DNA from: Streptomyces sp. AC555_RSS877
Lineage (GTDB): Bacteria; Actinomycetota; Actinomycetes; Streptomycetales; Streptomycetaceae
Direction of reading: 5' to 3'
DNA: 64,000 nt
Assembly (NCBI RefSeq): GCF_019049245.1
Contig: NZ_JAGMUK010000040.1
Coordinates: 244,149 to 308,148, forward strand
The notes under the pieces were generated by a model. That model was given only the letters and a program-made list of their open reading frames with translations, did not search any database and had not been told where the DNA came from. This document shows, piece after piece, positions 42,320 to 50,524 of the stretch. Both the position numbers and the translations under genes were made by a program. Each line of letters begins with the position of its first letter. Within the stretch, counting starts at the first letter, position 1.

Positions 42320-43521
42320 AATGCCTCGGCGCGCAATGCCAGCACGAGGTCCAGGCGGCTGTCCGGCTCGTGCAGGGCCTCCCCGAAGAGCTTCTCCAAC
42401 TGCCTCAGGCGGTAGCGGACCGTCTGCGGGTGGATGTGGAGCCGGGCGGCGACGTCGGGGACGTTGCTGCCGCTGAGCAGCCAGGCGAGCAGGGTCTCGG
42501 CGAGCCGGGGGCGCTGCCCGGCCGAGACCGTGTCGAGCGGGGCCAGGACCCGTGCCTGCAAGTGGGCGAGCAGGGGCTCGTCGCCGTGCAGCAGCAGCGT
42601 CGACAGGTGGTCGGCGCAGCGCACCACGCCCTGCCGGGGAAGGATCCCGCGGCCCATCAGCGCGAGGGCCCGGCCGGCCCAGCGCAGCGACCGCGCCGCC
42701 TCGGTGACGCCGACCGTCGGACCGATCGCGGCCGGTCGTCCGCGCAGCGCGAGGGCGAACGCCCGGCCGCCGAAGCGGCCGGACCCGTCCGGGTCGGGCA
42801 ACAGCATGCGCGGCGGCCGCGACTCCATGTCCACGAGCGCGCCGGCGGCGGCCAGCGGACGTTCCTCCTCGCGCTGGTCGGGCCCGGCCGCGAGCGCCAC
42901 GACCGCGACCTGCCGGGGCACCGGCCACCGCGCGCCGTGCGCGAGGTCCTGCACGGTCTCCAGGGACACCGGCCCTTCGCCCAGCAACAGGTCGAGCAGG
43001 CGCCTGCGACGCCGTTCCAGCTCGTCCGTGCTGTGCGACCGGGCCTCCGCGTAACCGGCCGCGGCCGCCTCCGCGACCTCGTGCACGGTCTGGAACGCGA
43101 GCTCGCCGAGCGCCGACACGGTCGCGGAGTCCAGTCCGAGCTGTTCCGCCGTGCGGCCCATCAGCCGCCAGGCGTGCAGCCCCCCGACGCGCAGCGCCGA
43201 CTGCAGCGCGTCCAGACTGCGGCCCTCCAGGGCCTCGCCGCGCCCGAGTTCGTAGTACGTGGCGGCGATCGCGTCACTCCGGCCGCGCGGGTCGGCGATG
43301 TGGTCGACGAACAGCGTCAACGCCTGCACCACACCGGCTCTGAGATTGCGCCGGTCGTCCCCGTCGGACAGGCGGAGGTACTCGGGCACCTGTCTGCGCA
43401 CCTCCTCCTCCACCTCGTCGGCGACGGATTCCAGCTGGGCACGCAGCAGTTGGGCGAGATCGGGCGGCACCGGCGGGGCTGTGGGACCGGTCGGCACGCC
43501 GTGCGGGACGGGAACGGCCAC
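42301..43521 (-). CDS. PucR-family transcriptional regulator (CdaR-like, C-terminal HTH_30)
   Basis: The 406-residue product has an N-terminal RsbRD-like helical domain (LAQLLRAQLESVADEVEEEV; FQTVHEVAEAAAAGYAEARS), a middle GGDEF-like region, and a C-terminal HTH: LAETLLAWLLSGSNVPDVAA then RLHIHPQTVRYRLRQLEKLF. The GTG at 43521 is chosen because AAGGAG lies eight bases upstream; the open frame to 43803 is Arg/Pro-rich. It lies downstream of the Pks13-like operon on the same strand and upstream of the cutinase, so it may regulate either. Its last five codons are part of the inverted-repeat element. Confidence 0.88.
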   Translation of the reverse strand: MAVPVPHGVPTGPTAPPVPPDLAQLLRAQLESVADEVEEEVRRQVPEYLRLSDGDDRRNLRAGVVQALTLFVDHIADPRGRSDAIAATYYELGRGEALEGRSLDALQSALRVGGLHAWRLMGRTAEQLGLDSATVSALGELAFQTVHEVAEAAAAGYAEARSHSTDELERRRRRLLDLLLGEGPVSLETVQDLAHGARWPVPRQVAVVALAAGPDQREEERPLAAAGALVDMESRPPRMLLPDPDGSGRFGGRAFALALRGRPAAIGPTVGVTEAARSLRWAGRALALMGRGILPRQGVVRCADHLSTLLLHGDEPLLAHLQARVLAPLDTVSAGQRPRLAETLLAWLLSGSNVPDVAARLHIHPQTVRYRLRQLEKLFGEALHEPDSRLDLVLALRAEALGVLSL

Positions 43522-43643
43522 GACGGACACTCCTTTCACCCGGAAGCGGCTCACCCACGGGCTGTTTCCCATGGGGCGAGTGGGACGTCCCGTGTTGGAC
43601 GGACGATCCCTGCGCTCCGTTCCGTGCCCCGCCGGCTCCGGCC

Positions 43644-44588
43644 TCACTCGGGCAGACCCAGCGCACGGGCGAGCATCGGCCACGAGGCGGCGAACTCCCC
43701 CTTCCAGTAGGCCCAGCTGTGTCCTCCTCCCGGATAGAAGTGCGTGGTGACCGGGACGCGGTGGCGCGCGAGCGTGTCCGTGAAACTGTGCGCGGAGGGC
43801 CACAGCGCGCTCTCCAGCGCCGCCGGCAGCGGATCACCGCTCCCGCCGGCCAGTCCGCTGCCGTTGGAGACGTACAGGGCGGTGCCGCGCAGCCCTTCCG
43901 CGCGGGCGCGCGGGTTGAAGTCGCGCCAGGTCAGGAGGTTCAGGATCGGGTTGCCCCACAGGGAGTGGGCCGCCAGGTTCTCGCGGGCCACGATGGCGTC
44001 CATGATGTTCGGCACACCGGGCGCCGTGGTGTCGAGGATGCCGCTGTAGGAGGCCGCGGCGGTGAACGCGCCGGGGTGCCGGGCCGCGTGCGCCATGGCC
44101 CCGTACCCCCCGGTGGACACCCCGGCCACGGCCCGTACGCCGGAGGCCCGGTAGGCGCTGCGGAGCAGGGCCGGCACCTCCCGCACCTGGAAGGTCTCGT
44201 AGTCGGGTCCGTTCCGCCAGGCGGTGGGAATTCCGGTGGGGCCCGCGTCCGGCATCGCGACGATCAGGTTCCGGCCCTCGGCGAAGGCCTCGATGTCCGT
44301 CTCCCGGGTCCAGGAGGTGTAGTCGTCGTGGGCGCCGTGCAGCAGGTACAGCACGGGGTACGTCCGGGTCGGCTGCGTGTCGAAATTCGACGGCAGGATC
44401 AGCCGCACCGCCGCGCTGCGGCCCAGCGCGGCGGAGTTGACGGACACGTCCAGGGTGCGCGGCCCGAGCCGGGTGGCGGCCCGGGCCTGCCCGGTGGCTG
44501 CCCCGGCTCCGAACAGGACGGCCAGTCCCGTGGCGGCGGCCGCCTTGGTGACGGCGCGCCGGGACATGTGGGTGGTGCGGTGGGGCAT
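43644..44588 (-). CDS. Antigen-85-like esterase/acyltransferase with Tat signal
   Basis: This 314-residue exported alpha/beta hydrolase belongs to the esterase D/antigen 85 family. The Tat signal is SRRAVTKAAAATGLAVLFGA. The nucleophile elbow is AVAGVSTGGYGAMAHAA. The C-terminal GGGHSWAYWKGEFAASWPM closely recalls the HSWEYW segment of mycobacterial Ag85 mycolyltransferases; other Ag85-like parts are YPVLYLLHGAHDDYTSW and GTALYVSNGSG. GAGGAG precedes the ATG at 44588. It starts 21 bases after the PKS stop and ends the operon. It could move or hydrolyse the acyl product outside the membrane. Confidence 0.87.
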   Translation of the reverse strand: MPHRTTHMSRRAVTKAAAATGLAVLFGAGAATGQARAATRLGPRTLDVSVNSAALGRSAAVRLILPSNFDTQPTRTYPVLYLLHGAHDDYTSWTRETDIEAFAEGRNLIVAMPDAGPTGIPTAWRNGPDYETFQVREVPALLRSAYRASGVRAVAGVSTGGYGAMAHAARHPGAFTAAASYSGILDTTAPGVPNIMDAIVARENLAAHSLWGNPILNLLTWRDFNPRARAEGLRGTALYVSNGSGLAGGSGDPLPAALESALWPSAHSFTDTLARHRVPVTTHFYPGGGHSWAYWKGEFAASWPMLARALGLPE

Positions 44589-44609
44589 GGCGGCTCCTCG
44601 GATCTCGGT

Positions 44610-47600
44610 TCAGTTGGTCTGCTCGGCTCCTCCGGCGGCGTACGCCGGTGCGCCGAGCAGCCGCCGAAGGTGTACGGCGATCTCGTCGACGTGCGGCGGA
44701 TCGAGCAGCGACAGATGGTGTCCGCCCACGGGGACGGCCTCCAGGCGCGAGCACAGCTCGTCCCAGCCCAGCGCCTCGTCGTCCCGTTCGTACGCCGGGT
44801 CGCGCACGGTGTGCGGGGCGGGCTCGGTGGCCCGGTACAGCACCACCCGCCCGTCGTAGGTGCCCGGCTGGTGCGCCTCGCCGATCGTCAGGTCCAGGTA
44901 CGAGGACCGCTGATGCTCCAGCGCCGCCGGGGGCACGTCCACGGCCTCGCGCAGCGCCCGCAGCACGGTGTCGATCCGTTCCGTGTCGTCGTCCGTCGCC
45001 ACGAGTTCGTCGTACGGCAGCTCCAGCCGGGCACCGTAGGTCTCGGAGACATGCCGGGCGAAGCCCGTGAAGTGGTCGCGGATCCGGTCGGCCCGGGTGC
45101 GCCCCGGCCCAGGGAGGGGCCGGACGGAGTCGATGAGCACCACCAGGTCGACGTCCCGCCCGGCGGCGGTCAGTTGCCGAGCGGTCTCCTGGGCGACGAA
45201 CCCGCCGAAGGACCAACCACCCAGCAGACAGGGCCCGTCGGGGTGGGCGGTGGCGATGGCCTCCGCGTAGCGGCGGGCCTTCTCGGTCACCGTGCGCGCC
45301 GTTTCCACCCGCTCCAGCCCGTACACCGGCCGGTCGTCCCCGAGCCGTTCGGCCAGCGCCCGGTAGACGTCGGTCGGACCGCCGGCGGCATGCGCGAGGA
45401 AGAGCGGAGGCCCGGAACCGGTGTCCCGCAGTACCCGCAACGGCGAGCCCTCGCCGACCGCCCGCCGGACGCGCCCGGCCGCCTCCTCGACGGTCGCGGT
45501 GCCGAGCAGGTCGCGCAGCGGCAGCTCGATCCCGAACTCGCGCTCCACGGCCGTACGGATGCGGACGGCCATCAGCGAGTCCAGCCCGAGGTCCGCCCAG
45601 GCGGCGTCCGGCGTGATCCGGGCCGTGGGGTGCCCGGTGACGGCGGCGACGTGGTGGCTGAGCCGGGCGAGCACGGACGCGGACCCGGTGTGCGGAGCGG
45701 CGACCGGCGCATCGGCCGCACCGTTCCCGGCGACCGGCGCCCGCGCCGACCTGTTCCCGGCGGCCTCGGGTGCCTGCGCCGACCTCTTGACGGCGGCTAC
45801 CGGCGCCTGCGCCGGCCCGTTCCCGCGGCTACGGGCGCCGTCCGTCCACCAGTGCCGCACATGCCGCCAGCGCGGTGCCGGCAGGTCGACGACACGGCCG
45901 GGCGGCAGGGGCAGAGGTACCCCCGCGGCGTACAGTGCACCGAGCTGCCGCACGAACCCCGCCGAGCCGTCCGCGTCGCGGCGCAGCGTTCCCACGGTGA
46001 GGGCGTCGGGCACGGTGTCGACGACGGCCCCCGTCAGCACGGGGTGCGGCGAGATCTCCAGGAAGGTGGTGTGGCCGTCGGCGGCGGCGGCCGCCAACGC
46101 CCGGTCCAGACGCACGGGCCGCCGCAGGTTGGCCGCCCAGTGCGCGGCGTCGAACTCGCTGTCCCCGCGCGGGTCGGCCAGCACGGTGGAGTACACCGGA
46201 ACCCGCGGCCGCCGCCCCTGCACACCGGCCAACGCCTCGGTCAGCTCCGGCAGCAACGGGTCCACCTGCGGTGAGTGTCCGGCGCCCACCACCCGCATGG
46301 CCCGCGCCCCCCGGCCTTCCCGCTCCAGCCGGCGGACGAGCCGGGCCACCTCCGCCTCGTCACCGGTGACGACCTTGTGACGCGGCGAGGAGTGCACGGC
46401 CACCTGAACACCGGGCAACTCCTCTGCCAGCGCCTCCAGTTCACCGTCTGCCAGGTCCACGACCGCCATGGCGCCGCCGCTCAACCGGCTGAGCAGCCGG
46501 GCTCGTACGGCGATCACCCGGGCCGCGTCCGGCACGTCCAGGGCGCCCGCGCACACCGCGGCGGCCACCTCGCCCATGGAGTGGCCGATCACGGCGGCGG
46601 GTTCGACACCGTAAGAGCGCCACAGCTCGGCGAGTGCCACCTGAAGCCCGAACAGGACGGGCTGCGCGACCTCCAGGCGGTCCAGGCCGTCACCCGAGGC
46701 CAGCCGGTCGTACAGGGACAGGCCGCACTCCGCGGCCAGTTGGGGATCGAGCTTCTCCACGGCGGCCGCGAACGCCGGTTCCTCCTCCAGCAGCCGCCGG
46801 CCCATACCGGCCCACTGGCTGCCGTACCCGGAGAAGACCCACACCGGCCCGCGCCCGACGAGGCCACGCTCGCTCATGACGGCCCGCGTATCGCTCCGTC
46901 CTGCCGCCAACGCGTCCAGGCCCTCGGCGAGCTCGTCCCGGTCGCGGGCGGCGACGGCGGCCCGTACGGGCCCGCGGCCGGTGCGCCCGGCGAGTGTGCG
47001 CGCCACGTCGGCGAGGTGTGCGGCGCGGCCCTCGCCGGTGCGGAGCCAGTCGGCGAGCCGGGAAGCGGTGTCGTGGAGGCGCTCGGTGTCGACGTCGGAG
47101 AACGGGTACAGGCGAGCGGCGGGCTCCTGTACGGCGCCGGGCAGCAGGGCTCCGGGCCGCCATTCCTCCAGTACGGCATGGGCGTTGGTGCCGCTGAACC
47201 CGAAGCCGGAGACGCCGGCGACGGCCGTGCCGCCGTAGCGGGGCCACGGCTCGGGCTCGGTCACCACCCGCAGGCGTGCGTCGCCCAGGGCGCCCTCGGC
47301 GCAGTGCAGGGAGGACGGGATGAGGTCGTGGTGGAGGGCGAGGACCGTCTTCACCAGGCCGGCGATGCCCGCGGCGGACTCCAGGTGGCCGAGGTTGCTC
47401 TTGACGGAACCGAGCAGCAGCGGCTGGTCGGGGTCGCGGCCGGCGCCGAGCACGGCATCGAGCGCGCCCGCCTCGATCGGGTCGCCGAGGGGGGTGCCGG
47501 TTCCGTGCGCCTCGACGTAGTCGACGCACGCCGGATCGAGCCCGGCCCGGGCGTACGCGCTCCTGAGCACGGCCTGCTGGGCGGCGGGGTTGGGTGCCAT

Positions 47601-48695
47601 CAGGCCGCCCGAGCGGCCGTCGGAGTTGACGGCGGTGGCTCGGATCACCGCCAGCACCCGGTCCCCGTCCCGTTCGGCGTCGGACAGCCGCTTCAGGAGC
47701 ACCGCCGCGCAGCCCTCGCCGCGGCCGATGCCGTCCGCCGCCGCCGAGAACGGCTTGCACCGGCCGTCCGGCGCCAGCGCCCCGGCCCGCCGGAACGCGA
47801 CACCGACGGTGGGGGAGAGCAGCAGGTTGACCCCGGCGGCGATCGCGGTGTCGCTCTCGCCGGTCCGCAGGCTGACGCAGGCCTGGTGCAGGGCGACCAG
47901 CGAGGAGGAACAGGCGGTGTCGACGGCCACGCTCGGCCCGTGGGTGTCCAGGACGTACGCCAGGCGTCCCGCGGCGACACTCAGGGCCGCACCGGCCGGC
48001 GCCCACGGATCGACGGCGGCCGGGTCGGAACCGGTGAGCTGCCCGTACTCCGGGGCGGAGATGCCGACGAAGACGCCGGTGGCGGTGCCCGCCAGGGACG
48101 CGGCCGGGACGGCGGCGTGGTCGAGCGCCTCGTGGACGACCTCCAGCAGGATCCGCTGCTGGGGGTCCATCACCGCGGCCTCACGCGGGGTGATGTGGAA
48201 GAAGTCCGCGTCGAACCCCGCGACGTCGTCGAGGTAGCCGCCGTACGGGGACGCGTCGGCGGGCGGAAACGCGGTGAAGTCGCGCCACCGGTCCTCCGGC
48301 ACCCGGCGGATCGCGTCGACGCCCTCGCTCAGCAGCCGCCAGTAGTCGGCCGGCCCGTGCACCCCGCCGGGCAGCCGGCACCCGACCCCGATGACCGCGA
48401 CGGGCTCACCCGGCGCCACCGTGGGAGCCACGGGAAGCGGGGTGCTCTCCTCCGCCCAGCCGCACAGACGGGACACCAGCGCCTCGCCGGTCGGCGTCTC
48501 CCACAGCAGGGTGGAGGGCAGTTCGCGACCGAGCACGTGCGACAGCTCCCCGGCCAGGGCGACCGCGTCCCTGGAGGACATGCCGAGGTCGGCGAGCGGC
48601 CGGTCCATGGGGACGTTCTCGGGAGCCATGTCGTTCCAGACGGCCACCCGCTCGGCGATCAGCCGGCGCAGCGCGGCCTCGTCGACGGCCGTCAT
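44610..48695 (-). CDS. Pks13-like condensing synthase (ACP-KS-AT-ACP-TE)
   Basis: This is a 1361-residue single-module type I synthase. In order: an N-terminal ACP (about 5-75, DLGMSSRDAVALAGEL, Ser41), a KS (about 95-515, Cys in DTACSSSLVALHQA; His in EAHGTGTPLGDP and SNLGHLESAAG), an AT (about 610-920, GHSMGEVAAAV), a linker with APVA-type repeats, a second ACP (LGLDSLMAVRI, about 1045) and a thioesterase (about 1100-1350, GGWSFGGFVAQETA). No KR, DH or ER is present. The N-terminal ACP with LGMSSRDAV and the domain order match mycobacterial Pks13. The AT specificity segment reads VVGAGHS instead of YASH or HAFH. The ATG overlaps the ligase stop. Confidence 0.92.
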   Translation of the reverse strand: MTAVDEAALRRLIAERVAVWNDMAPENVPMDRPLADLGMSSRDAVALAGELSHVLGRELPSTLLWETPTGEALVSRLCGWAEESTPLPVAPTVAPGEPVAVIGVGCRLPGGVHGPADYWRLLSEGVDAIRRVPEDRWRDFTAFPPADASPYGGYLDDVAGFDADFFHITPREAAVMDPQQRILLEVVHEALDHAAVPAASLAGTATGVFVGISAPEYGQLTGSDPAAVDPWAPAGAALSVAAGRLAYVLDTHGPSVAVDTACSSSLVALHQACVSLRTGESDTAIAAGVNLLLSPTVGVAFRRAGALAPDGRCKPFSAAADGIGRGEGCAAVLLKRLSDAERDGDRVLAVIRATAVNSDGRSGGLMAPNPAAQQAVLRSAYARAGLDPACVDYVEAHGTGTPLGDPIEAGALDAVLGAGRDPDQPLLLGSVKSNLGHLESAAGIAGLVKTVLALHHDLIPSSLHCAEGALGDARLRVVTEPEPWPRYGGTAVAGVSGFGFSGTNAHAVLEEWRPGALLPGAVQEPAARLYPFSDVDTERLHDTASRLADWLRTGEGRAAHLADVARTLAGRTGRGPVRAAVAARDRDELAEGLDALAAGRSDTRAVMSERGLVGRGPVWVFSGYGSQWAGMGRRLLEEEPAFAAAVEKLDPQLAAECGLSLYDRLASGDGLDRLEVAQPVLFGLQVALAELWRSYGVEPAAVIGHSMGEVAAAVCAGALDVPDAARVIAVRARLLSRLSGGAMAVVDLADGELEALAEELPGVQVAVHSSPRHKVVTGDEAEVARLVRRLEREGRGARAMRVVGAGHSPQVDPLLPELTEALAGVQGRRPRVPVYSTVLADPRGDSEFDAAHWAANLRRPVRLDRALAAAAADGHTTFLEISPHPVLTGAVVDTVPDALTVGTLRRDADGSAGFVRQLGALYAAGVPLPLPPGRVVDLPAPRWRHVRHWWTDGARSRGNGPAQAPVAAVKRSAQAPEAAGNRSARAPVAGNGAADAPVAAPHTGSASVLARLSHHVAAVTGHPTARITPDAAWADLGLDSLMAVRIRTAVEREFGIELPLRDLLGTATVEEAAGRVRRAVGEGSPLRVLRDTGSGPPLFLAHAAGGPTDVYRALAERLGDDRPVYGLERVETARTVTEKARRYAEAIATAHPDGPCLLGGWSFGGFVAQETARQLTAAGRDVDLVVLIDSVRPLPGPGRTRADRIRDHFTGFARHVSETYGARLELPYDELVATDDDTERIDTVLRALREAVDVPPAALEHQRSSYLDLTIGEAHQPGTYDGRVVLYRATEPAPHTVRDPAYERDDEALGWDELCSRLEAVPVGGHHLSLLDPPHVDEIAVHLRRLLGAPAYAAGGAEQTN

Positions 48696-50449
48696 CGCGC
48701 GCCCTCCGCCGCCCCGACGGGCCGCCCGTAGGCGCCCTCCAGGTAGCGCGTCCGCGTGAGCGCCCGCGACACCTTGCCGCTCGACGTACGCGGCACGGTT
48801 CCCGGCGCCACGAGCACCACGTCCGCGGGCCGCAGACCGTGCCGCACCGAGACCGCGGCGCGCACCGCGCGCACCAGAGCCGGTACGTCGAGCGCGTCGA
48901 GGTGCGCCGTGCGCGCGTGCTCGGCCACGACCACGACCCGCTCGCCCTCGGGACCGGGCACGGGGAAGGCGGCGAGCCGGTCCCGGCGCACCGCCGGATG
49001 CGCCTCCTGGGCCGTGGCCTCCACGTCCTGCGGATAGTGGTTGCGCCCGTCGACGACGATGAGGTCCTTCAACCGTCCGGTGACCACCAGCTGTCCGTCC
49101 AGGACCGTCCCCAGATCGCCGGTGCGCAGCCAGCGGCCGCCGGCCCCGGGACCGGCCGTCTCGCCGCCGAAGACGTCCCGGGACTCCGCGGCCCGGTTGC
49201 GGTAGCCGCGGCCGACGTTGGGTCCCTGCACCCGTATCTCGCCGACCTCGCCCTCCGGCAGGACGGCATCCGTCGCGGGGTCGGTGATCCGCACCCGCTG
49301 CCCCGCCGGGGTTCCGCAGCCGGCCAGCAGCACGGCTCTGGGATCGTCCGGCCGCGCGGGCAGGGCCTTCCCGGCGGCGAGGGCGTCCCGGTCCAGAGCG
49401 AACCGCCGCAGCGGCTCACCGGGCCGGGCGGCACTGACGAACACCGTCGCCTCGGCAAGCCCGTACGAGGGACAGTGACGGTCCGGCGGCAGCCCGCGCT
49501 CGGCGAACGCGGCGTGGAAGCGGTCGACGGTGCCGGGGCGCACCGGCTCGCTCCCGTTGATCAGCGCGGCCACGCCGTCCAGCCGCAGATCGGCCTTCTG
49601 TTCGGCCGTGACGGCGGCGGCGCAGTAGTCGTAGGCGAAGTTGGGCGCGGCGGTGAGCGCCCGGGGATGCGCGGCCAGCAGGCGCAGCCAGCGCACCGGC
49701 TGGTGCAGGAACGCCGCCGGGTCCATGAGCACCGACAGCAGTCCCCGCACGACGGGAGCGGCCACACTCAGTACCAGCCCCATGTCGTGGTACAGCGGCA
49801 GCCAGCCGACACAGGTCACCGGGTGCGCGTCGGCACGGTAGGCGGTCAACGCCTGCCGCGCGTTGGCGACGACGTTGCCGTGCGTGATCTCCACGCCCGC
49901 CGGCGCCCGCGTCGATCCGGAGGTGTACTGCAGATAGGCGACCGCCTCCGGGTCGACGGCGACCGGCCGGAAGTGCTCGGCGGCGGCGTCGGCGACCTGG
50001 TCCGCGCCGACGATGCGCAGGGACGGGTCCGCGCAGAACTCCCGTACGGCCTCCACTTCGCGCCGGGTGGTCACCACGACCGTGGGGAAGGCGTCGGCCA
50101 GCACGCCCGCGAGCCGGTCGGCGTGCCCCGGCAGGCCGGGCGGATACAGCGGTACGGCGACCATCCCGGCGGCCAGGGCCGCCAGGAACCCGGTGACGTA
50201 CTCGACGCCCTGCGGGCACAGCAGCGCCACCCGCGCCCCCGGTTCGGCCTCCTCGGCGAGCCGGGCGGCGAGCGCCCGTACCCGCAGGTCCAGGCGTCGC
50301 CAGGTCAGGGTGCGGTGCACGCCGCGCGAGTGCGGGGCGGGATGTTCGACGAAGGTGAAGGCCCGTCGGTCGGGGGCGGCTTCGGCCCAGTGCCGCACGT
50401 ACTCCGGCAGGGTCCGGCACGCGGGCGTGAGCGGGGGGCGGTTGTCCAT
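48692..50449 (-). CDS. FadD32-like fatty-acyl-AMP ligase (FAAL)
   Basis: This 585-residue adenylate-forming enzyme should activate a long-chain fatty acid as acyl-AMP and load it on the N-terminal ACP of the adjacent synthase. The AMP-binding P-loop is YLQYTSGSTRAPAGVEITHG; the FAAL-typical GWLPLYHDMGLVLSV and SYGLAEATVFVS follow. The C-terminal domain has RTGDLG, GRLKDLIVVDGRNHYPQDVE and the catalytic Lys in SSGKVSR. The TSGSTRxPAG form and overall pattern fit FAALs rather than acyl-CoA ligases. Its stop overlaps the synthase start (ATGA), so the two are translationally coupled. Confidence 0.92.
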   Translation of the reverse strand: MDNRPPLTPACRTLPEYVRHWAEAAPDRRAFTFVEHPAPHSRGVHRTLTWRRLDLRVRALAARLAEEAEPGARVALLCPQGVEYVTGFLAALAAGMVAVPLYPPGLPGHADRLAGVLADAFPTVVVTTRREVEAVREFCADPSLRIVGADQVADAAAEHFRPVAVDPEAVAYLQYTSGSTRAPAGVEITHGNVVANARQALTAYRADAHPVTCVGWLPLYHDMGLVLSVAAPVVRGLLSVLMDPAAFLHQPVRWLRLLAAHPRALTAAPNFAYDYCAAAVTAEQKADLRLDGVAALINGSEPVRPGTVDRFHAAFAERGLPPDRHCPSYGLAEATVFVSAARPGEPLRRFALDRDALAAGKALPARPDDPRAVLLAGCGTPAGQRVRITDPATDAVLPEGEVGEIRVQGPNVGRGYRNRAAESRDVFGGETAGPGAGGRWLRTGDLGTVLDGQLVVTGRLKDLIVVDGRNHYPQDVEATAQEAHPAVRRDRLAAFPVPGPEGERVVVVAEHARTAHLDALDVPALVRAVRAAVSVRHGLRPADVVLVAPGTVPRTSSGKVSRALTRTRYLEGAYGRPVGAAEGAR

Positions 50450-50524
50450 CAGGGGAGTGGCTCCTCACGTCGCGGAAGCGTCTTGCGGGGCGGAGGCGTT
50501 GCGCGGTGGAACGGGCCGGGAGAC

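Noticed and set aside
42035..42928. Minus-strand frame passing through the inverted-repeat element
   Set aside because: It is a shadow frame of the PucR gene and the element; composition is not coding-like.
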